In this document: piece by piece, positions 53,455-63,175 of the stretch
Layout: each line of letters opens with the position of its first letter
How positions within the stretch are numbered: position 1 is the stretch's first letter
Source: Burkholderia ubonensis
Lineage (GTDB): Bacteria > Pseudomonadota > Gammaproteobacteria > Burkholderiales > Burkholderiaceae
DNA length: 64,000 bases
Direction: 5' to 3'
Assembly: GCF_001718695.1 (NCBI RefSeq)
Contig: NZ_CP013420.1
Location: 2,914,001 to 2,978,000, forward strand
Position numbers and translations under genes: made by a program
Notes under the pieces: model-generated
Told to the model about the DNA's origin: nothing
What the model saw: the letters and a program-made list of their open reading frames with translations, nothing else
Database searches by the model: none

Positions 53455-54105
53455 ATGATGAAAAAGACGACCCTGAAATCGGTGTTTCTGACCGGCCTGC
53501 TGGTTCTCGTCCCGCTCGCGATCACGCTGTGGGTGCTCGGCCTCATCATCGGCACGATGGACCAGACGCTGCTGCTGCTGCCGGAATCGTGGCAGCCGGA
53601 GCGGATGTTCGGTTTCCGCGTGCCGGGGATCGGCGCGGTGCTGACGCTCGCGTTCATCTTCATCGTCGGGCTCGCGACGCAGAACTTCATCGGCCAGAAG
53701 CTCGTCACGTGGTGGAATGCGGTCGTGCGCCACATTCCGGTCGTCGGCCCGATCTACACGAGCGTCAAGCAGGTGTCGGACACGCTGCTGTCGAGCAGCG
53801 GCAATGCGTTCCGCAAGGCGCTCCTGATCGAATATCCGCGCCGCGGGTCGTATACGATCGCATTTCTGACCGGCACGCCCGGCGGCGACGTGCTCAATCA
53901 TCTGACGGAAGAGTACGTGAGCGTGTATATCCCGACGACGCCGAACCCGACGTCGGGCTTCTTCCTGATGCTGCCGAAGAGCGAAGTCATCGAACTCGAC
54001 ATGTCGGTCGATGCCGCGCTGAAGTACATCGTCTCGATGGGCGTGGTGGCGCCCCCGGCGCCGGCACCGGCGCCCGCCCGCCGTCCCGTCGAGCCGCCGC
54101 TGTAA
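53455..54105 (+). CDS. DUF502 family membrane protein
   Basis: This 216-residue protein has an N-terminal KKTTLKSVFLTGLLVLVPLAIT membrane helix (about 3-28) and a second one near 60-80 (GAVLTLAFIFIVGLAT). The conserved HIPVVGPIYTSVKQVSDTL and a soluble C-terminal half ending in a proline-rich tail follow. These are the marks of the DUF502 family (LCV-like), whose function is unknown. It lies between the zinc ribbon gene and aspS. Confidence 0.88.
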   Translation: MMKKTTLKSVFLTGLLVLVPLAITLWVLGLIIGTMDQTLLLLPESWQPERMFGFRVPGIGAVLTLAFIFIVGLATQNFIGQKLVTWWNAVVRHIPVVGPIYTSVKQVSDTLLSSSGNAFRKALLIEYPRRGSYTIAFLTGTPGGDVLNHLTEEYVSVYIPTTPNPTSGFFLMLPKSEVIELDMSVDAALKYIVSMGVVAPPAPAPAPARRPVEPPL

Positions 54106-54165
54106 ATCATTGCCCGGGCCGCGCGTTGCGGCGCCCGTTGATCAAACCGAACGAAAGCAAACATC

Positions 54166-55968
54166 ATGTCGATGCGAACTGAATACTGCGGTCTCGTGAC
54201 CGAACACCTGCTGGGCCAAACCGTGTCGCTGTGCGGCTGGGTGCAGCGCCGCCGCGATCACGGCGGTGTGATCTTCATCGACCTGCGCGATCGTGAAGGC
54301 CTCGTGCAGGTGGTCTGCGACCCGGACCGCGCGGAGATGTTCGCGACCGCCGAAGGCGTGCGCAATGAGTTCTGCGTCCAGGTGAAGGGCCTCGTGCGCA
54401 ACCGTCCGGAAGGCACGGTCAACGCGGGCCTGAAGAGCGGCAAGATCGAAGTGCTGTGCCACGAGCTGACCGTGCTGAACGCGTCGGTCACGCCGCCGTT
54501 CCAGCTCGACGACGACAACCTGTCGGAAACGACGCGCCTCACGCACCGCGTGCTCGACCTGCGCCGTCCGCAGATGCAGCACAACCTGCGCCTGCGCTAC
54601 CGCGTCGCGATCGAGGCGCGCAAGTACCTCGACGAGCAGGGCTTCATCGACATCGAGACGCCGATGCTGACGAAGAGCACGCCGGAAGGCGCGCGCGACT
54701 ACCTCGTGCCGTCGCGCGTGAACGCGGGCCAGTTCTTCGCGCTGCCGCAGTCGCCGCAGCTGTTCAAGCAGCTGCTGATGGTCGCGAACTTCGACCGCTA
54801 CTACCAGATCACCAAGTGCTTCCGCGACGAGGACCTGCGCGCCGACCGTCAGCCGGAATTCACGCAGATCGACTGCGAGACGTCGTTCCTCGGCGAGCAG
54901 GAAATCCGCGACCTGTTCGAGGACATGATCCGTCACATCTTCAAGACGACGATCGATGTCGAGCTGGATGCGACGTTCCCGGTGATGCCGTACTCGGAAG
55001 CGATGGCGCGCTTCGGCTCGGATAAGCCCGACCTGCGCGTGAAGCTCGAGTTCACCGAGCTGACCGACGCGATGAAGGATGTCGAGTTCAAGGTGTTCAG
55101 CACGCCGGCCAACGCGAAGGACGGCCGTGTCGCGGCGCTGCGCGTGCCGAAGGGCGGCGAGCTGTCGCGCGGCGACATCGACGGCTACACCGAGTTCGTG
55201 CGCATCTACGGCGCGAAGGGCCTCGCGTGGATCAAGGTCAACGAGAAGGCGAAGGGCCGCGACGGCCTGCAGAGCCCGATCGTCAAGAACCTGCACGACG
55301 CGTCGATCGCGGCGATCCTCGAGCGCACCGGCGCCGAAGACGGCGACATCATCTTCTTCGCGGCCGACCGCGCGAAGGTCGTCAACGACAGCCTCGGCGC
55401 GCTGCGCCTGAAGATCGGCCACTCGGAATTCGGCAAGGCGAACGGCCTCGTCGAGGCGGGCTGGAAGCCGCTGTGGGTCGTCGACTTCCCGATGTTCGAA
55501 TACGACGACGAAGATGCGCGCTACGTCGCCGCGCACCATCCGTTCACGAGCCCGAAGGACGAGCATCTCGAGTACCTCGAGACCGACCCGGGCCGCTGCC
55601 TTGCGAAGGCCTACGACATGGTGCTGAACGGCTGGGAAATCGGCGGCGGCTCGGTGCGTATCCACCGCGAGGAAGTGCAGAGCAAGGTGTTCCGCGCGCT
55701 GAAGATCGGCGCGGAAGAGGCGCAGCTGAAGTTCGGCTTCCTGCTGGACGCGCTCCAGTACGGCGCGCCGCCGCACGGCGGCATCGCGTTCGGTCTCGAC
55801 CGCATCGTCACGATGATGGCCGGCGCCGATTCGATCCGCGACGTGATCGCGTTCCCGAAGACCCAGCGCGCGCAGTGTCTGCTCACGCAGGCGCCGAGCC
55901 CGGTCGACGAGCGCCAGCTGCGCGAGCTGCACATCCGCCTGCGTCAGCCGGAGCAGCCGAAGGCGTAA
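54166..55968 (+). CDS. aspS: Aspartyl-tRNA synthetase
   Basis: This 600-residue class II synthetase is of the bacterial type. It has an N-terminal OB-fold anticodon-binding domain ([17 protein letters not shown]), motif 1/2 regions ([43 protein letters not shown]) and an inserted GAD domain at about 290-415. Motif 3 with [12 protein letters not shown] is near the end. It charges tRNA-Asp; whether it also charges tRNA-Asn cannot be judged here. A strong terminator follows. Confidence 0.97.
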   Translation: MSMRTEYCGLVTEHLLGQTVSLCGWVQRRRDHGGVIFIDLRDREGLVQVVCDPDRAEMFATAEGVRNEFCVQVKGLVRNRPEGTVNAGLKSGKIEVLCHELTVLNASVTPPFQLDDDNLSETTRLTHRVLDLRRPQMQHNLRLRYRVAIEARKYLDEQGFIDIETPMLTKSTPEGARDYLVPSRVNAGQFFALPQSPQLFKQLLMVANFDRYYQITKCFRDEDLRADRQPEFTQIDCETSFLGEQEIRDLFEDMIRHIFKTTIDVELDATFPVMPYSEAMARFGSDKPDLRVKLEFTELTDAMKDVEFKVFSTPANAKDGRVAALRVPKGGELSRGDIDGYTEFVRIYGAKGLAWIKVNEKAKGRDGLQSPIVKNLHDASIAAILERTGAEDGDIIFFAADRAKVVNDSLGALRLKIGHSEFGKANGLVEAGWKPLWVVDFPMFEYDDEDARYVAAHHPFTSPKDEHLEYLETDPGRCLAKAYDMVLNGWEIGGGSVRIHREEVQSKVFRALKIGAEEAQLKFGFLLDALQYGAPPHGGIAFGLDRIVTMMAGADSIRDVIAFPKTQRAQCLLTQAPSPVDERQLRELHIRLRQPEQPKA

Positions 55969-56015
55969 TGCACGCTTGACCCCTGAGCGCGCGTGGCGAC
56001 ACGCGCGCCGCACGA

Positions 56016-56045
56016 CGAAAAAGGCGCAACGGTGCGCCTTTTTCG
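56016..56045. terminator. Bidirectional-type terminator after aspS
   Basis: CGAAAAAGGCGCA and TGCGCCTTTTTCG form a perfect 13-base stem with a four-base loop (56029-56032). A further T run (TTTTTT) follows to the right. It is a classic intrinsic terminator for aspS. Confidence 0.9.
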
Positions 56046-56123
56046 TTTTTTGCGGTACAGTCGCAGCACCCGCCGCGCAGCCCGGCCCAACCGGCGCGCG
56101 GCCTCGCGCCGTATGAAACGAAC

Positions 56124-56681
56124 ATGACGAAGCCGCCGAAAATTCCCGAATCCGTTCTCGTCGTGATCTACACGCCCGACCTCGACGTACTGGTGATCAA
56201 GCGCGCCGACCAGCCCGATTTCTGGCAATCGGTCACCGGGTCGAAGGATGCGCTCGACGAACCGCTCGCCGTCACCGCCGCGCGCGAAGTGGCCGAGGAA
56301 ACCGGCATCGTGGTCGGCACGCCGGAGGTGCCGGCCAGCGCGCTCGTCGACTGGCATCACCGGATCGAATACGCGATTTATCCGCAGTACCTGCACCGCT
56401 ATGCGCCCGGCGTCACGCGCAACACCGAGCACTGGTTCGGCCTGTGCGTGCCGCGTCGCGTCGACGTGACGCTGTCGCCGCGCGAGCACGTCGACCATGC
56501 GTGGCTGCCGTATCGCGAGGCGGCCGCGCGCTGCTTCTCGCCGTCGAATGCCGAGGCGATCCTGCAATTGTCCGCGCGCGCGGCCCGGCCCCCGGAAGGC
56601 CGGCCCCCGGAAGGCCGGCCCCCGGAAGGCCGGACCCCGGAAGGCCGGACCCCGGAAGGCCGGACCCCCGGATCCGCATGA
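56124..56681 (+). CDS. nudB: Dihydroneopterin triphosphate diphosphatase (Nudix), with repeat tail
   Basis: This 185-residue Nudix hydrolase has its Nudix box at about 39-62 (GSKDALDEPLAV...REVAEETGI). The N-terminal VLVVIYTPDLDVLVIKRAD and the WQSVTGS segment match NudB, which removes pyrophosphate from dihydroneopterin triphosphate in folate synthesis. The catalytic domain ends near residue 152. The last 33 residues come from an in-frame 15-base repeat giving (P/T)PEGR five times, probably not part of the fold. The stop overlaps the clsB start by ATGA. Confidence 0.88.
   Translation: MTKPPKIPESVLVVIYTPDLDVLVIKRADQPDFWQSVTGSKDALDEPLAVTAAREVAEETGIVVGTPEVPASALVDWHHRIEYAIYPQYLHRYAPGVTRNTEHWFGLCVPRRVDVTLSPREHVDHAWLPYREAAARCFSPSNAEAILQLSARAARPPEGRPPEGRPPEGRTPEGRTPEGRTPGSA
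56589..56663. repeat. 15-bp in-frame tandem repeat at the 3' end of nudB
   Basis: Five contiguous 15-base units run from 56589 to 56663: three encode PPEGR and two encode TPEGR, followed by a partial sixth unit. Because the unit is a multiple of three, copy-number changes would lengthen or shorten NudB without breaking it or its overlap with clsB. Confidence 0.9.
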
Positions 56682-57967
56682 ACGGGGGAGGCGGCCTTCC
56701 GGAGGCCCGCAAGCGATTCGCGCAACTGCGGCAGATGTTCCTGCAGGAGCGGGGCTCCGCATCGCGGCTCGCCTTCACGTCGGGCAACGCCGTGCGGCTG
56801 TGCCAGGGCGGCGAGGCCTTCTTCGGCGCGCTGATCGAGCGGATCGACGCCGCACGCGAGCAGGTGCTGCTCGAAACCTACATTTTCTGTGACGACGCGG
56901 CGGGTCGGCCGGTGTCGGACGCGCTGCTGCGCGCCGTGCGGCGCGGCGTGCGCGTGCGCGTGATCACGGACGGCATCGGCACCGCGCGCCTGCCGCTGTT
57001 CGATACGTGGGCCGGGGCGGGCATCGAGCACTGCGTGTACAACCGCTACCTGTTCGGCCGCTTCGGCTTCTCGCGCACGCACCGCAAGCTTGCGGTCGTC
57101 GATCACGCGTATGCATATTGCGGCGGCATCAACATCGTCGACGACTACGCGCAGAACGGCGCGACGCTGCCGTACCCGCGCTGGGATTTCAGCGTCGAGA
57201 TGACGGGGCCCGTCGTGTCCGACGTGCGCGCCGCATTCGAGCTGCAATGGCACCGCATCCGCTTCGGCCACAAGCCGTATGCGCAATACGCGGCGGGGCT
57301 CGCCGGCGGCGACGCGTTCCCGGACATGTTCCGCCGCTGGATGCGCAGTCACCGCTGGATCAAGGCCGGGGCGCTCAGGATCGTGACCGAGCCGAGCGTC
57401 GCGTTCGTCGCGCGCGACAACGTCGTGAACCGCCGCGCGATCGAGAAGGCGTACCTGGCCGCGATCGGCCAGGCCCGGCAGAGGATCCTGCTCGCGAATC
57501 CGTACTTCATGCCGGGCCGCAAGCTGCGCCGCGCGCTGACGGGCGCCGCGCGGCGCGGCGTCGACGTGCGGATCCTGCTCGGCCGCAACGAGTTCGCGGC
57601 GCTCGACACCGCGGTGCCGTTCCTCTACCACGCGCTGCTGCGCGCCGGCGTGCGCGTTGCCGAATATGACAAGACGATGCTGCACGGCAAGGTGGCCGTG
57701 ATCGACGACAATTGGGCGACGGTCGGCTCGTCGAATCTGGACGCGCTGAGCCTGATGCTGAACAATGAGGCCAACGTCGTGCTGGTGCGGCACGATACGG
57801 TCACGAACGAGCTGCGCGACGCGATCGCCGCGGCGTTCGCCGACGGCCGCGAGATCGACCCGGCGCGCTACGCGCGGCGCCCGCTCGGCGAGCGCGTGCT
57901 GAACTGGCTGGCCTACTCGGTCTACCGCGCCGCGATGAAGGTGCTGACGGTCGGCGGCTACGACTAA
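56678..57967 (+). CDS. clsB: Cardiolipin synthase B-like phospholipase D
   Basis: This 429-residue protein has two HKD motifs: HRKLAVVDHAYAYCGGIN (first His about 135) and HGKVAVIDDNWATVGSSN (first His about 336). It lacks the N-terminal membrane helices of ClsA, as expected for ClsB/YbhO-type cardiolipin synthases. These act on phosphatidylglycerol at the membrane surface. The ATG at 56678 lies in an ATGA overlap with nudB. In-frame codons upstream (from 56444) are within nudB and were not used. Confidence 0.88.
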   Translation: MNGGGGLPEARKRFAQLRQMFLQERGSASRLAFTSGNAVRLCQGGEAFFGALIERIDAAREQVLLETYIFCDDAAGRPVSDALLRAVRRGVRVRVITDGIGTARLPLFDTWAGAGIEHCVYNRYLFGRFGFSRTHRKLAVVDHAYAYCGGINIVDDYAQNGATLPYPRWDFSVEMTGPVVSDVRAAFELQWHRIRFGHKPYAQYAAGLAGGDAFPDMFRRWMRSHRWIKAGALRIVTEPSVAFVARDNVVNRRAIEKAYLAAIGQARQRILLANPYFMPGRKLRRALTGAARRGVDVRILLGRNEFAALDTAVPFLYHALLRAGVRVAEYDKTMLHGKVAVIDDNWATVGSSNLDALSLMLNNEANVVLVRHDTVTNELRDAIAAAFADGREIDPARYARRPLGERVLNWLAYSVYRAAMKVLTVGGYD

Positions 57968-58049
57968 GCGCCCGCTTAAATCATTTCTGCACGCCCGTGC
58001 GGAAAACCGCTTTCCAATGCGGCCCGAATCGCGCAAAATAGCGACTCGG

Positions 58050-58067
58050 TTAGACACCGGTTTCTAA
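58050..58067. promoter_or_regulatory. 18-bp near-perfect palindrome upstream of the tetR gene
   Basis: TTAGACACCGGTTTCTAA matches its reverse complement at 16 of 18 positions. It lies 89 bases before the TetR start and is a good candidate operator for that regulator. Confidence 0.55.
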
Positions 58068-58111
58068 TAATTTCCTTGTTTCACGGGCGGTCGCACTCAA
58101 TAATAGTACGG

Positions 58112-58141
58112 CCGTTCGATTTTATTTGAACCCCCGAACGG
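58112..58141. promoter_or_regulatory. Spaced inverted repeat just before the tetR gene
   Basis: CCGTTCG (58112-58118) and CGAACGG (58135-58141) are perfect inverted repeats 16 bases apart, ending 14 bases before the ATG. It may be a second regulatory site or a leader hairpin that would cover the ribosome site. Confidence 0.4.
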
Positions 58142-58155
58142 TTACAGAAATAGCT

Positions 58156-58755
58156 ATGCGAAAAGGCGAACAGACGCGTGCCGCGATACTCGAAGCTGCA
58201 TTGGACCTCGCCAGCCGTGACGGGCTGGAGGGGTTGACGATCGGCCTGCTGGCCGAGCGCATGCAGATGAGCAAGAGCGGCGTGTTCGCGCACTTCGGAT
58301 CGCGCGAGGATTTGCAGGTGGAAGTCGTGCGCGAGTATCACCATCGTTTCGAGAACGAGGTGTTCTTTCCGAGCCTGCGCGAGCCGCGCGGTCTGCCGCG
58401 TCTGCGGGCGATGCTGGCGCGCTGGATCGAGAAGCGCATCCAGGAGGTGACGACCGGGTGCATCTACATCAGCGGAGCCGTCGAGTACGACGACCGGCCG
58501 GACAGCCCCGTGCGCGAGCAGCTGGTCGCGAGCGTGACGGCGTGGCGTGCCGCGCTGCTGCGCGCCATTTCGCAGGCGAAGGAGGAGGGGCATCTGCGCC
58601 CGGACGGCGATCCGGACCTGATGCTCTTCGAGCTGTACAGCTTCACGCTCGGCCTGCATCACGACGCACGCTTCCTGCATTCGCCGGATGCGGTGCGCCT
58701 CACGTGGGCCGCGCTGGAAAAGACGATTGTTTCGTATCAGAGCGAGAGCCGTTAG
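58156..58755 (+). CDS. TetR family regulator of the beta-oxidation operon
   Basis: This 199-residue protein has an N-terminal TetR helix-turn-helix (residues about 5-52; LTIGLLAERMQMSKSGVFAHFGSREDLQ). The helical ligand domain is of the TetR_C_6-like type (CIYISGAVEYDDRPDSPVREQL). It starts the acyl-CoA dehydrogenase/FadN/thiolase gene row, with 57 bases to the dehydrogenase. The A+T-rich region upstream carries two inverted repeats. Control of fatty acid degradation by an acyl-CoA ligand is the likely role. Confidence 0.88.
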   Translation: MRKGEQTRAAILEAALDLASRDGLEGLTIGLLAERMQMSKSGVFAHFGSREDLQVEVVREYHHRFENEVFFPSLREPRGLPRLRAMLARWIEKRIQEVTTGCIYISGAVEYDDRPDSPVREQLVASVTAWRAALLRAISQAKEEGHLRPDGDPDLMLFELYSFTLGLHHDARFLHSPDAVRLTWAALEKTIVSYQSESR

Positions 58756-58812
58756 CGGCGCGTGATCCGCCCGCCAGAAGCTCGAGCCGATTGCCCTACT
58801 TTGGAGAGAGTC

Positions 58813-60600
58813 ATGGGACAGTACGCCGCGCCGCTGCGCGACATGCAATTCGTGTTGCACGAGCTTCTGAACGTCGAAGCCGAAGTCAAGCAAATGCCCA
58901 AGCATGCGGACCTCGATGCCGACACGATCAACCAGGTCCTCGAAGAAGCGGGCAAGTTCTGCTCCGAGGTGCTGTTCCCGCTGAACCAGGTCGGCGACCG
59001 CGAAGGCTGCACGTACGTCGGTGACGGCGTCGTGAAGACCCCGACCGGCTTCAAGGAGGCCTACCAGCAATACGTCGAGGCCGGCTGGCCGGCGCTCGGC
59101 TGCGATCCCGACTACGGCGGCCAGGGGCTGCCCGCGTTCGTGAACAACGCGCTCTACGAAATGCTGAACTCGGCGAACCAGGCGTGGACGATGTATCCGG
59201 GCCTGTCGCACGGCGCCTACGAATGCCTGCACGCGCACGGCGCGCCGGAGCTCCAGAAGCAGTATCTGCCGAAGCTCGTGTCGGGCGAATGGACGGGCAC
59301 GATGTGCCTGACCGAGCCGCATTGCGGCACCGACCTCGGCATCCTGCGCACCAAGGCCGAACCGAACGGCGACGGCTCGTACTCGATCAGCGGCACGAAG
59401 ATCTTCATCTCGAGCGGCGAGCACGACATGTCGAAGAACATCGTCCACCTCGTGCTCGCGCGCCTGCCGGACGCGCCGCAAGGCACGAAGGGGATCTCGC
59501 TGTTCATCGTGCCGAAGTTCATCCCCGATGCGGCGGGCGAGCCGGGCGAGCGCAACGGCGTCAAGTGCGGCTCGATCGAGCACAAGATGGGCATCCACGG
59601 CAACTCGACCTGCGTGATGAACCTCGACAACGCGAAGGGCTGGATGGTCGGCGAGCCGAACAAGGGCCTCAATGCGATGTTCGTGATGATGAACGCCGCG
59701 CGTCTCGGCGTCGGCATGCAGGGCCTCGGCCTCACGGAAGTCGCTTACCAGAACTCGCTGACGTATGCGAAGGAGCGCCTGCAGATGCGCTCGCTGACGG
59801 GCCCGAAGGCGCCGGACAAGCCGGCCGACCCGATCATCGTCCACCCGGACGTGCGCCGCATGCTGCTCACGCAGAAGGCCTACGCGGAAGGCGCGCGCGC
59901 GTTCACGTACTGGTCGGCGCTGCAGATCGACAAGGAGCTGTCGCACGCCGATGAGGCGGTGCGCAAGGAAGCGGCCGACCTCGTCGCGCTGCTCACGCCG
60001 ATCATCAAGGCGTTCCTGACCGACAACGCGTTCGAGTGCACGAACCACGCGATGCAGATCTACGGCGGCCACGGCTTCATTTCCGAGTGGGGCATGGAGC
60101 AGTACGTGCGCGACGCGCGGATCAACATGATCTACGAAGGCACGAACTCGATCCAGTCGCTCGACCTGCTGGGCCGCAAGGTGCTCGGCGACATGGGCGC
60201 GAAGCTGAAGAAGTTCGGCAAGCTCGTGTCCGACTTCGTCGAGGCGGAAGGCGTGAAGCCCGAAATGTCCGAGTTCATCAACCCGCTCGCGGACATCGGC
60301 GAGAAGGTGCAGAAGCTGACGATGGAAATCGGCATGAAGGCGATGCAGAACCCGGACGAAGTCGGCGCAGCCGCCGTGCCGTACCTGCGCACCGTCGGCC
60401 ACCTGGTGTTCTCGTACTTCTGGGCCCGCATGGCGCGCCTCGCGCTCGACAACGAAGCGTCGGGCGATCCGTTCTACAAGTCGAAACTCGCGACGGCGCG
60501 CTTCTATTTCGCGCGCCTGCTGCCGGAAACGGCCGCGACGATCCGCGCCGCGCGCGCCGGCTCGAAGACGATGATGGAAATCGACGAGTCGCTGTTCTGA
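58813..60600 (+). CDS. Acyl-CoA dehydrogenase (long, ~600-residue type)
   Basis: This 595-residue flavoprotein has the N-terminal, middle and C-terminal acyl-CoA dehydrogenase domains (MCLTEPHCGTDLG near 171, YGGHGFISEWGMEQYVRDARI near 417). An extra C-terminal helical domain follows (about 460-595). The catalytic glutamate is likely in MIYEGTNSIQS. This long family includes fatty acyl-CoA dehydrogenases and DmdC-type 3-methylmercaptopropionyl-CoA dehydrogenases, which cannot be told apart by eye. The FadN-like and thiolase genes downstream favour fatty acid beta-oxidation. Confidence 0.9.
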   Translation: MGQYAAPLRDMQFVLHELLNVEAEVKQMPKHADLDADTINQVLEEAGKFCSEVLFPLNQVGDREGCTYVGDGVVKTPTGFKEAYQQYVEAGWPALGCDPDYGGQGLPAFVNNALYEMLNSANQAWTMYPGLSHGAYECLHAHGAPELQKQYLPKLVSGEWTGTMCLTEPHCGTDLGILRTKAEPNGDGSYSISGTKIFISSGEHDMSKNIVHLVLARLPDAPQGTKGISLFIVPKFIPDAAGEPGERNGVKCGSIEHKMGIHGNSTCVMNLDNAKGWMVGEPNKGLNAMFVMMNAARLGVGMQGLGLTEVAYQNSLTYAKERLQMRSLTGPKAPDKPADPIIVHPDVRRMLLTQKAYAEGARAFTYWSALQIDKELSHADEAVRKEAADLVALLTPIIKAFLTDNAFECTNHAMQIYGGHGFISEWGMEQYVRDARINMIYEGTNSIQSLDLLGRKVLGDMGAKLKKFGKLVSDFVEAEGVKPEMSEFINPLADIGEKVQKLTMEIGMKAMQNPDEVGAAAVPYLRTVGHLVFSYFWARMARLALDNEASGDPFYKSKLATARFYFARLLPETAATIRAARAGSKTMMEIDESLF

Positions 60601-60714
60601 TGCGGCATCGGGCGGGGCGCGCCGCGCTCCGCCCGGACGATGCGGTTGCAGAACCTCACTACGCTGCGTAGCCGTCACTATCCCGCGCTACGCGACACTA
60701 TCCGGAGACATCCC

Positions 60715-63150
60715 GTGAGCAATTTCATCATTCGCAAGGTGGCCGTGCTGGGCGCCGGCGTGATGGGCGCGCAGATCGCCGCGCACCTCGTCAACGCACG
60801 CGTGCCGGTGCTGCTGTTCGACCTGCCGGCCAAGGAAGGCCCGAAGAATGCGATCGCGCTGAAGGCGATCGAGAACCTGAAGAAGCTGTCGCCCGCGCCG
60901 TTCGGCGTGAAGGACGACGCGAAATACCTCGAAGCCGCGAACTACGAGGACGACATCGCGAAGCTCGCCGAGTGCGACGTCGTGATCGAGGCGATCGCCG
61001 AGCGGATGGACTGGAAGCACGACCTGTACAAGAAGGTCGCGCCGCACCTCGCTTCGCACGCGATCTTCGCGACCAACACGTCGGGCCTGTCGATCACGAC
61101 GCTGTCGGACGGCTTCTCCGACGAGCTGAAGGCGCGCTTCTGCGGCGTGCACTTCTTCAACCCGCCGCGCTACATGCACCTCGTCGAGCTGATCCCGACC
61201 GCGCATACGCGCCCGGAAATCCTCGACCAGCTCGAGACGTTCCTGACGAGCGTCGTCGGCAAGGGCGTCGTGCGCGCGAAGGACACGCCGAACTTCATCG
61301 CGAACCGCGTCGGCATCTTCTCGATCCTCGCGGTGATCACCGAGGCCGCGAAGTTCGGCCTGCGCTTCGACGAAGTCGACGACCTGACCGGCAGCCGCCT
61401 CGGCCGCGCGAAGTCGGCGACGTTCCGCACCGCGGACGTGGTCGGCCTCGACACGATGGCGCACGTGATCAAGACGATGCAGGACAACCTCGCCGACGAT
61501 CCGTTCTTCCCGGTCTACCAGACGCCTGCCGTGCTCGCCGAGCTGGTGAAGCAGGGCGCGCTCGGCCAGAAGACGGGCGGCGGCTTCTACAAGAAGGAAG
61601 GCAAGGCGATCAAGGTGCTCGACGCGAAGACCGGCGCCTACGTCGATTCGGGCGCGAAGGCCGACGAGACCGTCGCACGCATCCTGAAGCGTCCGCCGGC
61701 CGAGCGCCTGAAGCTGCTGCGCGAGACGGACCATCCGCACGCGCAGTTCCTGTGGTCGATCTTCCGCGACGTGTTCCACTACATCGGCGTGCATCTGGAG
61801 TCGATCGCCGACAACGCGCGCGACGTCGATCTCGCGATCCGCTGGGGCTTCGGCTGGAACGAAGGCCCGTTCGAAGGCTGGCAGGCCGCCGGCTGGAAGC
61901 AGGTCGCCGAGTGGGTGCAGGAAGACATCGCCGCGGGCAAGGCGCTCGCGAACGCGCCGCTGCCGGCCTGGGTGCTCGAAGGCCCGGTCGCCGAGAAGGG
62001 CGGCGTGCATACGGCCGAAGGCTCGTGGGCGCCGGCGGCCAAGCGCTTCGTGCCGCGTTCGGACCTCGCCGTCTACAAGAAGCAAGTGTTCCGCGCGCCG
62101 CTGCTCGGCGAAGCCGGCGCTGACCCGAAGACCTACGGCAAGACGCTGTTCGAGACCGACTCGGTGCGCGCGTGGGTCGATGACCGCGCGGGCGAGGACG
62201 ACATCGTGATCGTGTCGTTCAAGTCGAAGATGAACACGATCGGCCCGAGCGTGATCGACGGCCTCGTGCAGGCGATCGAGCTCGCGGAGAAGGACTACAA
62301 GGGCGTCGTGATCTGGCAGCCGACGTCGCTGAAGCTCGGCGCGCCGGGCGGCCCGTTCTCGGCGGGCGCGAACCTCGAAGAGGCGATGCCCGCGTTCATG
62401 ATGGGCGGCGCGAAAGGCATCGAGCCGTTCGTGAAGAAGTTCCAGGACGGGATGATGCGCGTGAAGTACGCGAACGTGCCGGTCGTCGCGGCCGTGTCGG
62501 GGATCGCGCTCGGCGGCGGGTGCGAGCTGATGCTGCACAGCGCGAAGCGCGTCGTGCACGTCGAGAGCTACATCGGCCTCGTCGAAGTGGGCGTCGGCCT
62601 CGTGCCGGCGGGCGGCGGCCTGAAGGAAGCGGCGCTGCGCGCGGCGGATGCCGCTACCGCTGCGAACGCGACCACCGAGATCCTGAAGTTCGTCACGAAG
62701 TCGTTCGAGAACGCGGCGATGGCGAAGGTGTCGGCCTCCGCGCACGATGCACGCGCGATGGGCTACGTGAAGCCGTCCGACACGATCGTGTTCAACGTGT
62801 TCGAGCTGCTCGACACCGCGAAGAAGGAAGCGCGCGCGCTTGCCGACACCGGCTACCGCGCGCCGCTGAAGGCGAAGGACGTGCCGGTCGCGGGCCGCTC
62901 GGCGATCGCGACGATCAAGGCATCGCTCGTCAACATGCGCGACGGCCGCTTCATCAGCGACCACGACTTCCTGATCGCGAGCCGCATCGCGGAAGCGGTG
63001 TGCGGCGGCGACGTCGAGGCGGGCAGCCTCGTCGACGAGGAATGGCTGCTGGCGCTCGAGCGCCGCGCGTTCGTCGACCTGCTCGGCACGCAGAAGACGC
63101 AGGAACGGATCATGGGCATGTTGCAGACCGGCAAGCCGGTGCGTAACTGA
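60715..63150 (+). CDS. 3-hydroxyacyl-CoA dehydrogenase/enoyl-CoA hydratase (FadN type)
   Basis: This 811-residue bifunctional enzyme has the dehydrogenase part first (NAD motif VLGAGVMGAQIAAHL at about 10-24, HFFNPPRYMHLVELI near 149). A crotonase-type hydratase follows (AAVSGIALGGGCELMLHS near 600 and GLVEVGVGLVPAGGG). The order is the reverse of E. coli FadB and the same as Bacillus FadN. The GTG at 60715 follows CGGAGA and begins SNFIIRKVAVLG. It performs the middle two steps of beta-oxidation between the dehydrogenase and thiolase encoded on either side. Confidence 0.92.
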   Translation: MSNFIIRKVAVLGAGVMGAQIAAHLVNARVPVLLFDLPAKEGPKNAIALKAIENLKKLSPAPFGVKDDAKYLEAANYEDDIAKLAECDVVIEAIAERMDWKHDLYKKVAPHLASHAIFATNTSGLSITTLSDGFSDELKARFCGVHFFNPPRYMHLVELIPTAHTRPEILDQLETFLTSVVGKGVVRAKDTPNFIANRVGIFSILAVITEAAKFGLRFDEVDDLTGSRLGRAKSATFRTADVVGLDTMAHVIKTMQDNLADDPFFPVYQTPAVLAELVKQGALGQKTGGGFYKKEGKAIKVLDAKTGAYVDSGAKADETVARILKRPPAERLKLLRETDHPHAQFLWSIFRDVFHYIGVHLESIADNARDVDLAIRWGFGWNEGPFEGWQAAGWKQVAEWVQEDIAAGKALANAPLPAWVLEGPVAEKGGVHTAEGSWAPAAKRFVPRSDLAVYKKQVFRAPLLGEAGADPKTYGKTLFETDSVRAWVDDRAGEDDIVIVSFKSKMNTIGPSVIDGLVQAIELAEKDYKGVVIWQPTSLKLGAPGGPFSAGANLEEAMPAFMMGGAKGIEPFVKKFQDGMMRVKYANVPVVAAVSGIALGGGCELMLHSAKRVVHVESYIGLVEVGVGLVPAGGGLKEAALRAADAATAANATTEILKFVTKSFENAAMAKVSASAHDARAMGYVKPSDTIVFNVFELLDTAKKEARALADTGYRAPLKAKDVPVAGRSAIATIKASLVNMRDGRFISDHDFLIASRIAEAVCGGDVEAGSLVDEEWLLALERRAFVDLLGTQKTQERIMGMLQTGKPVRN

Positions 63151-63175
63151 GCGAGCAGACGACAAGGAGTCTGAA

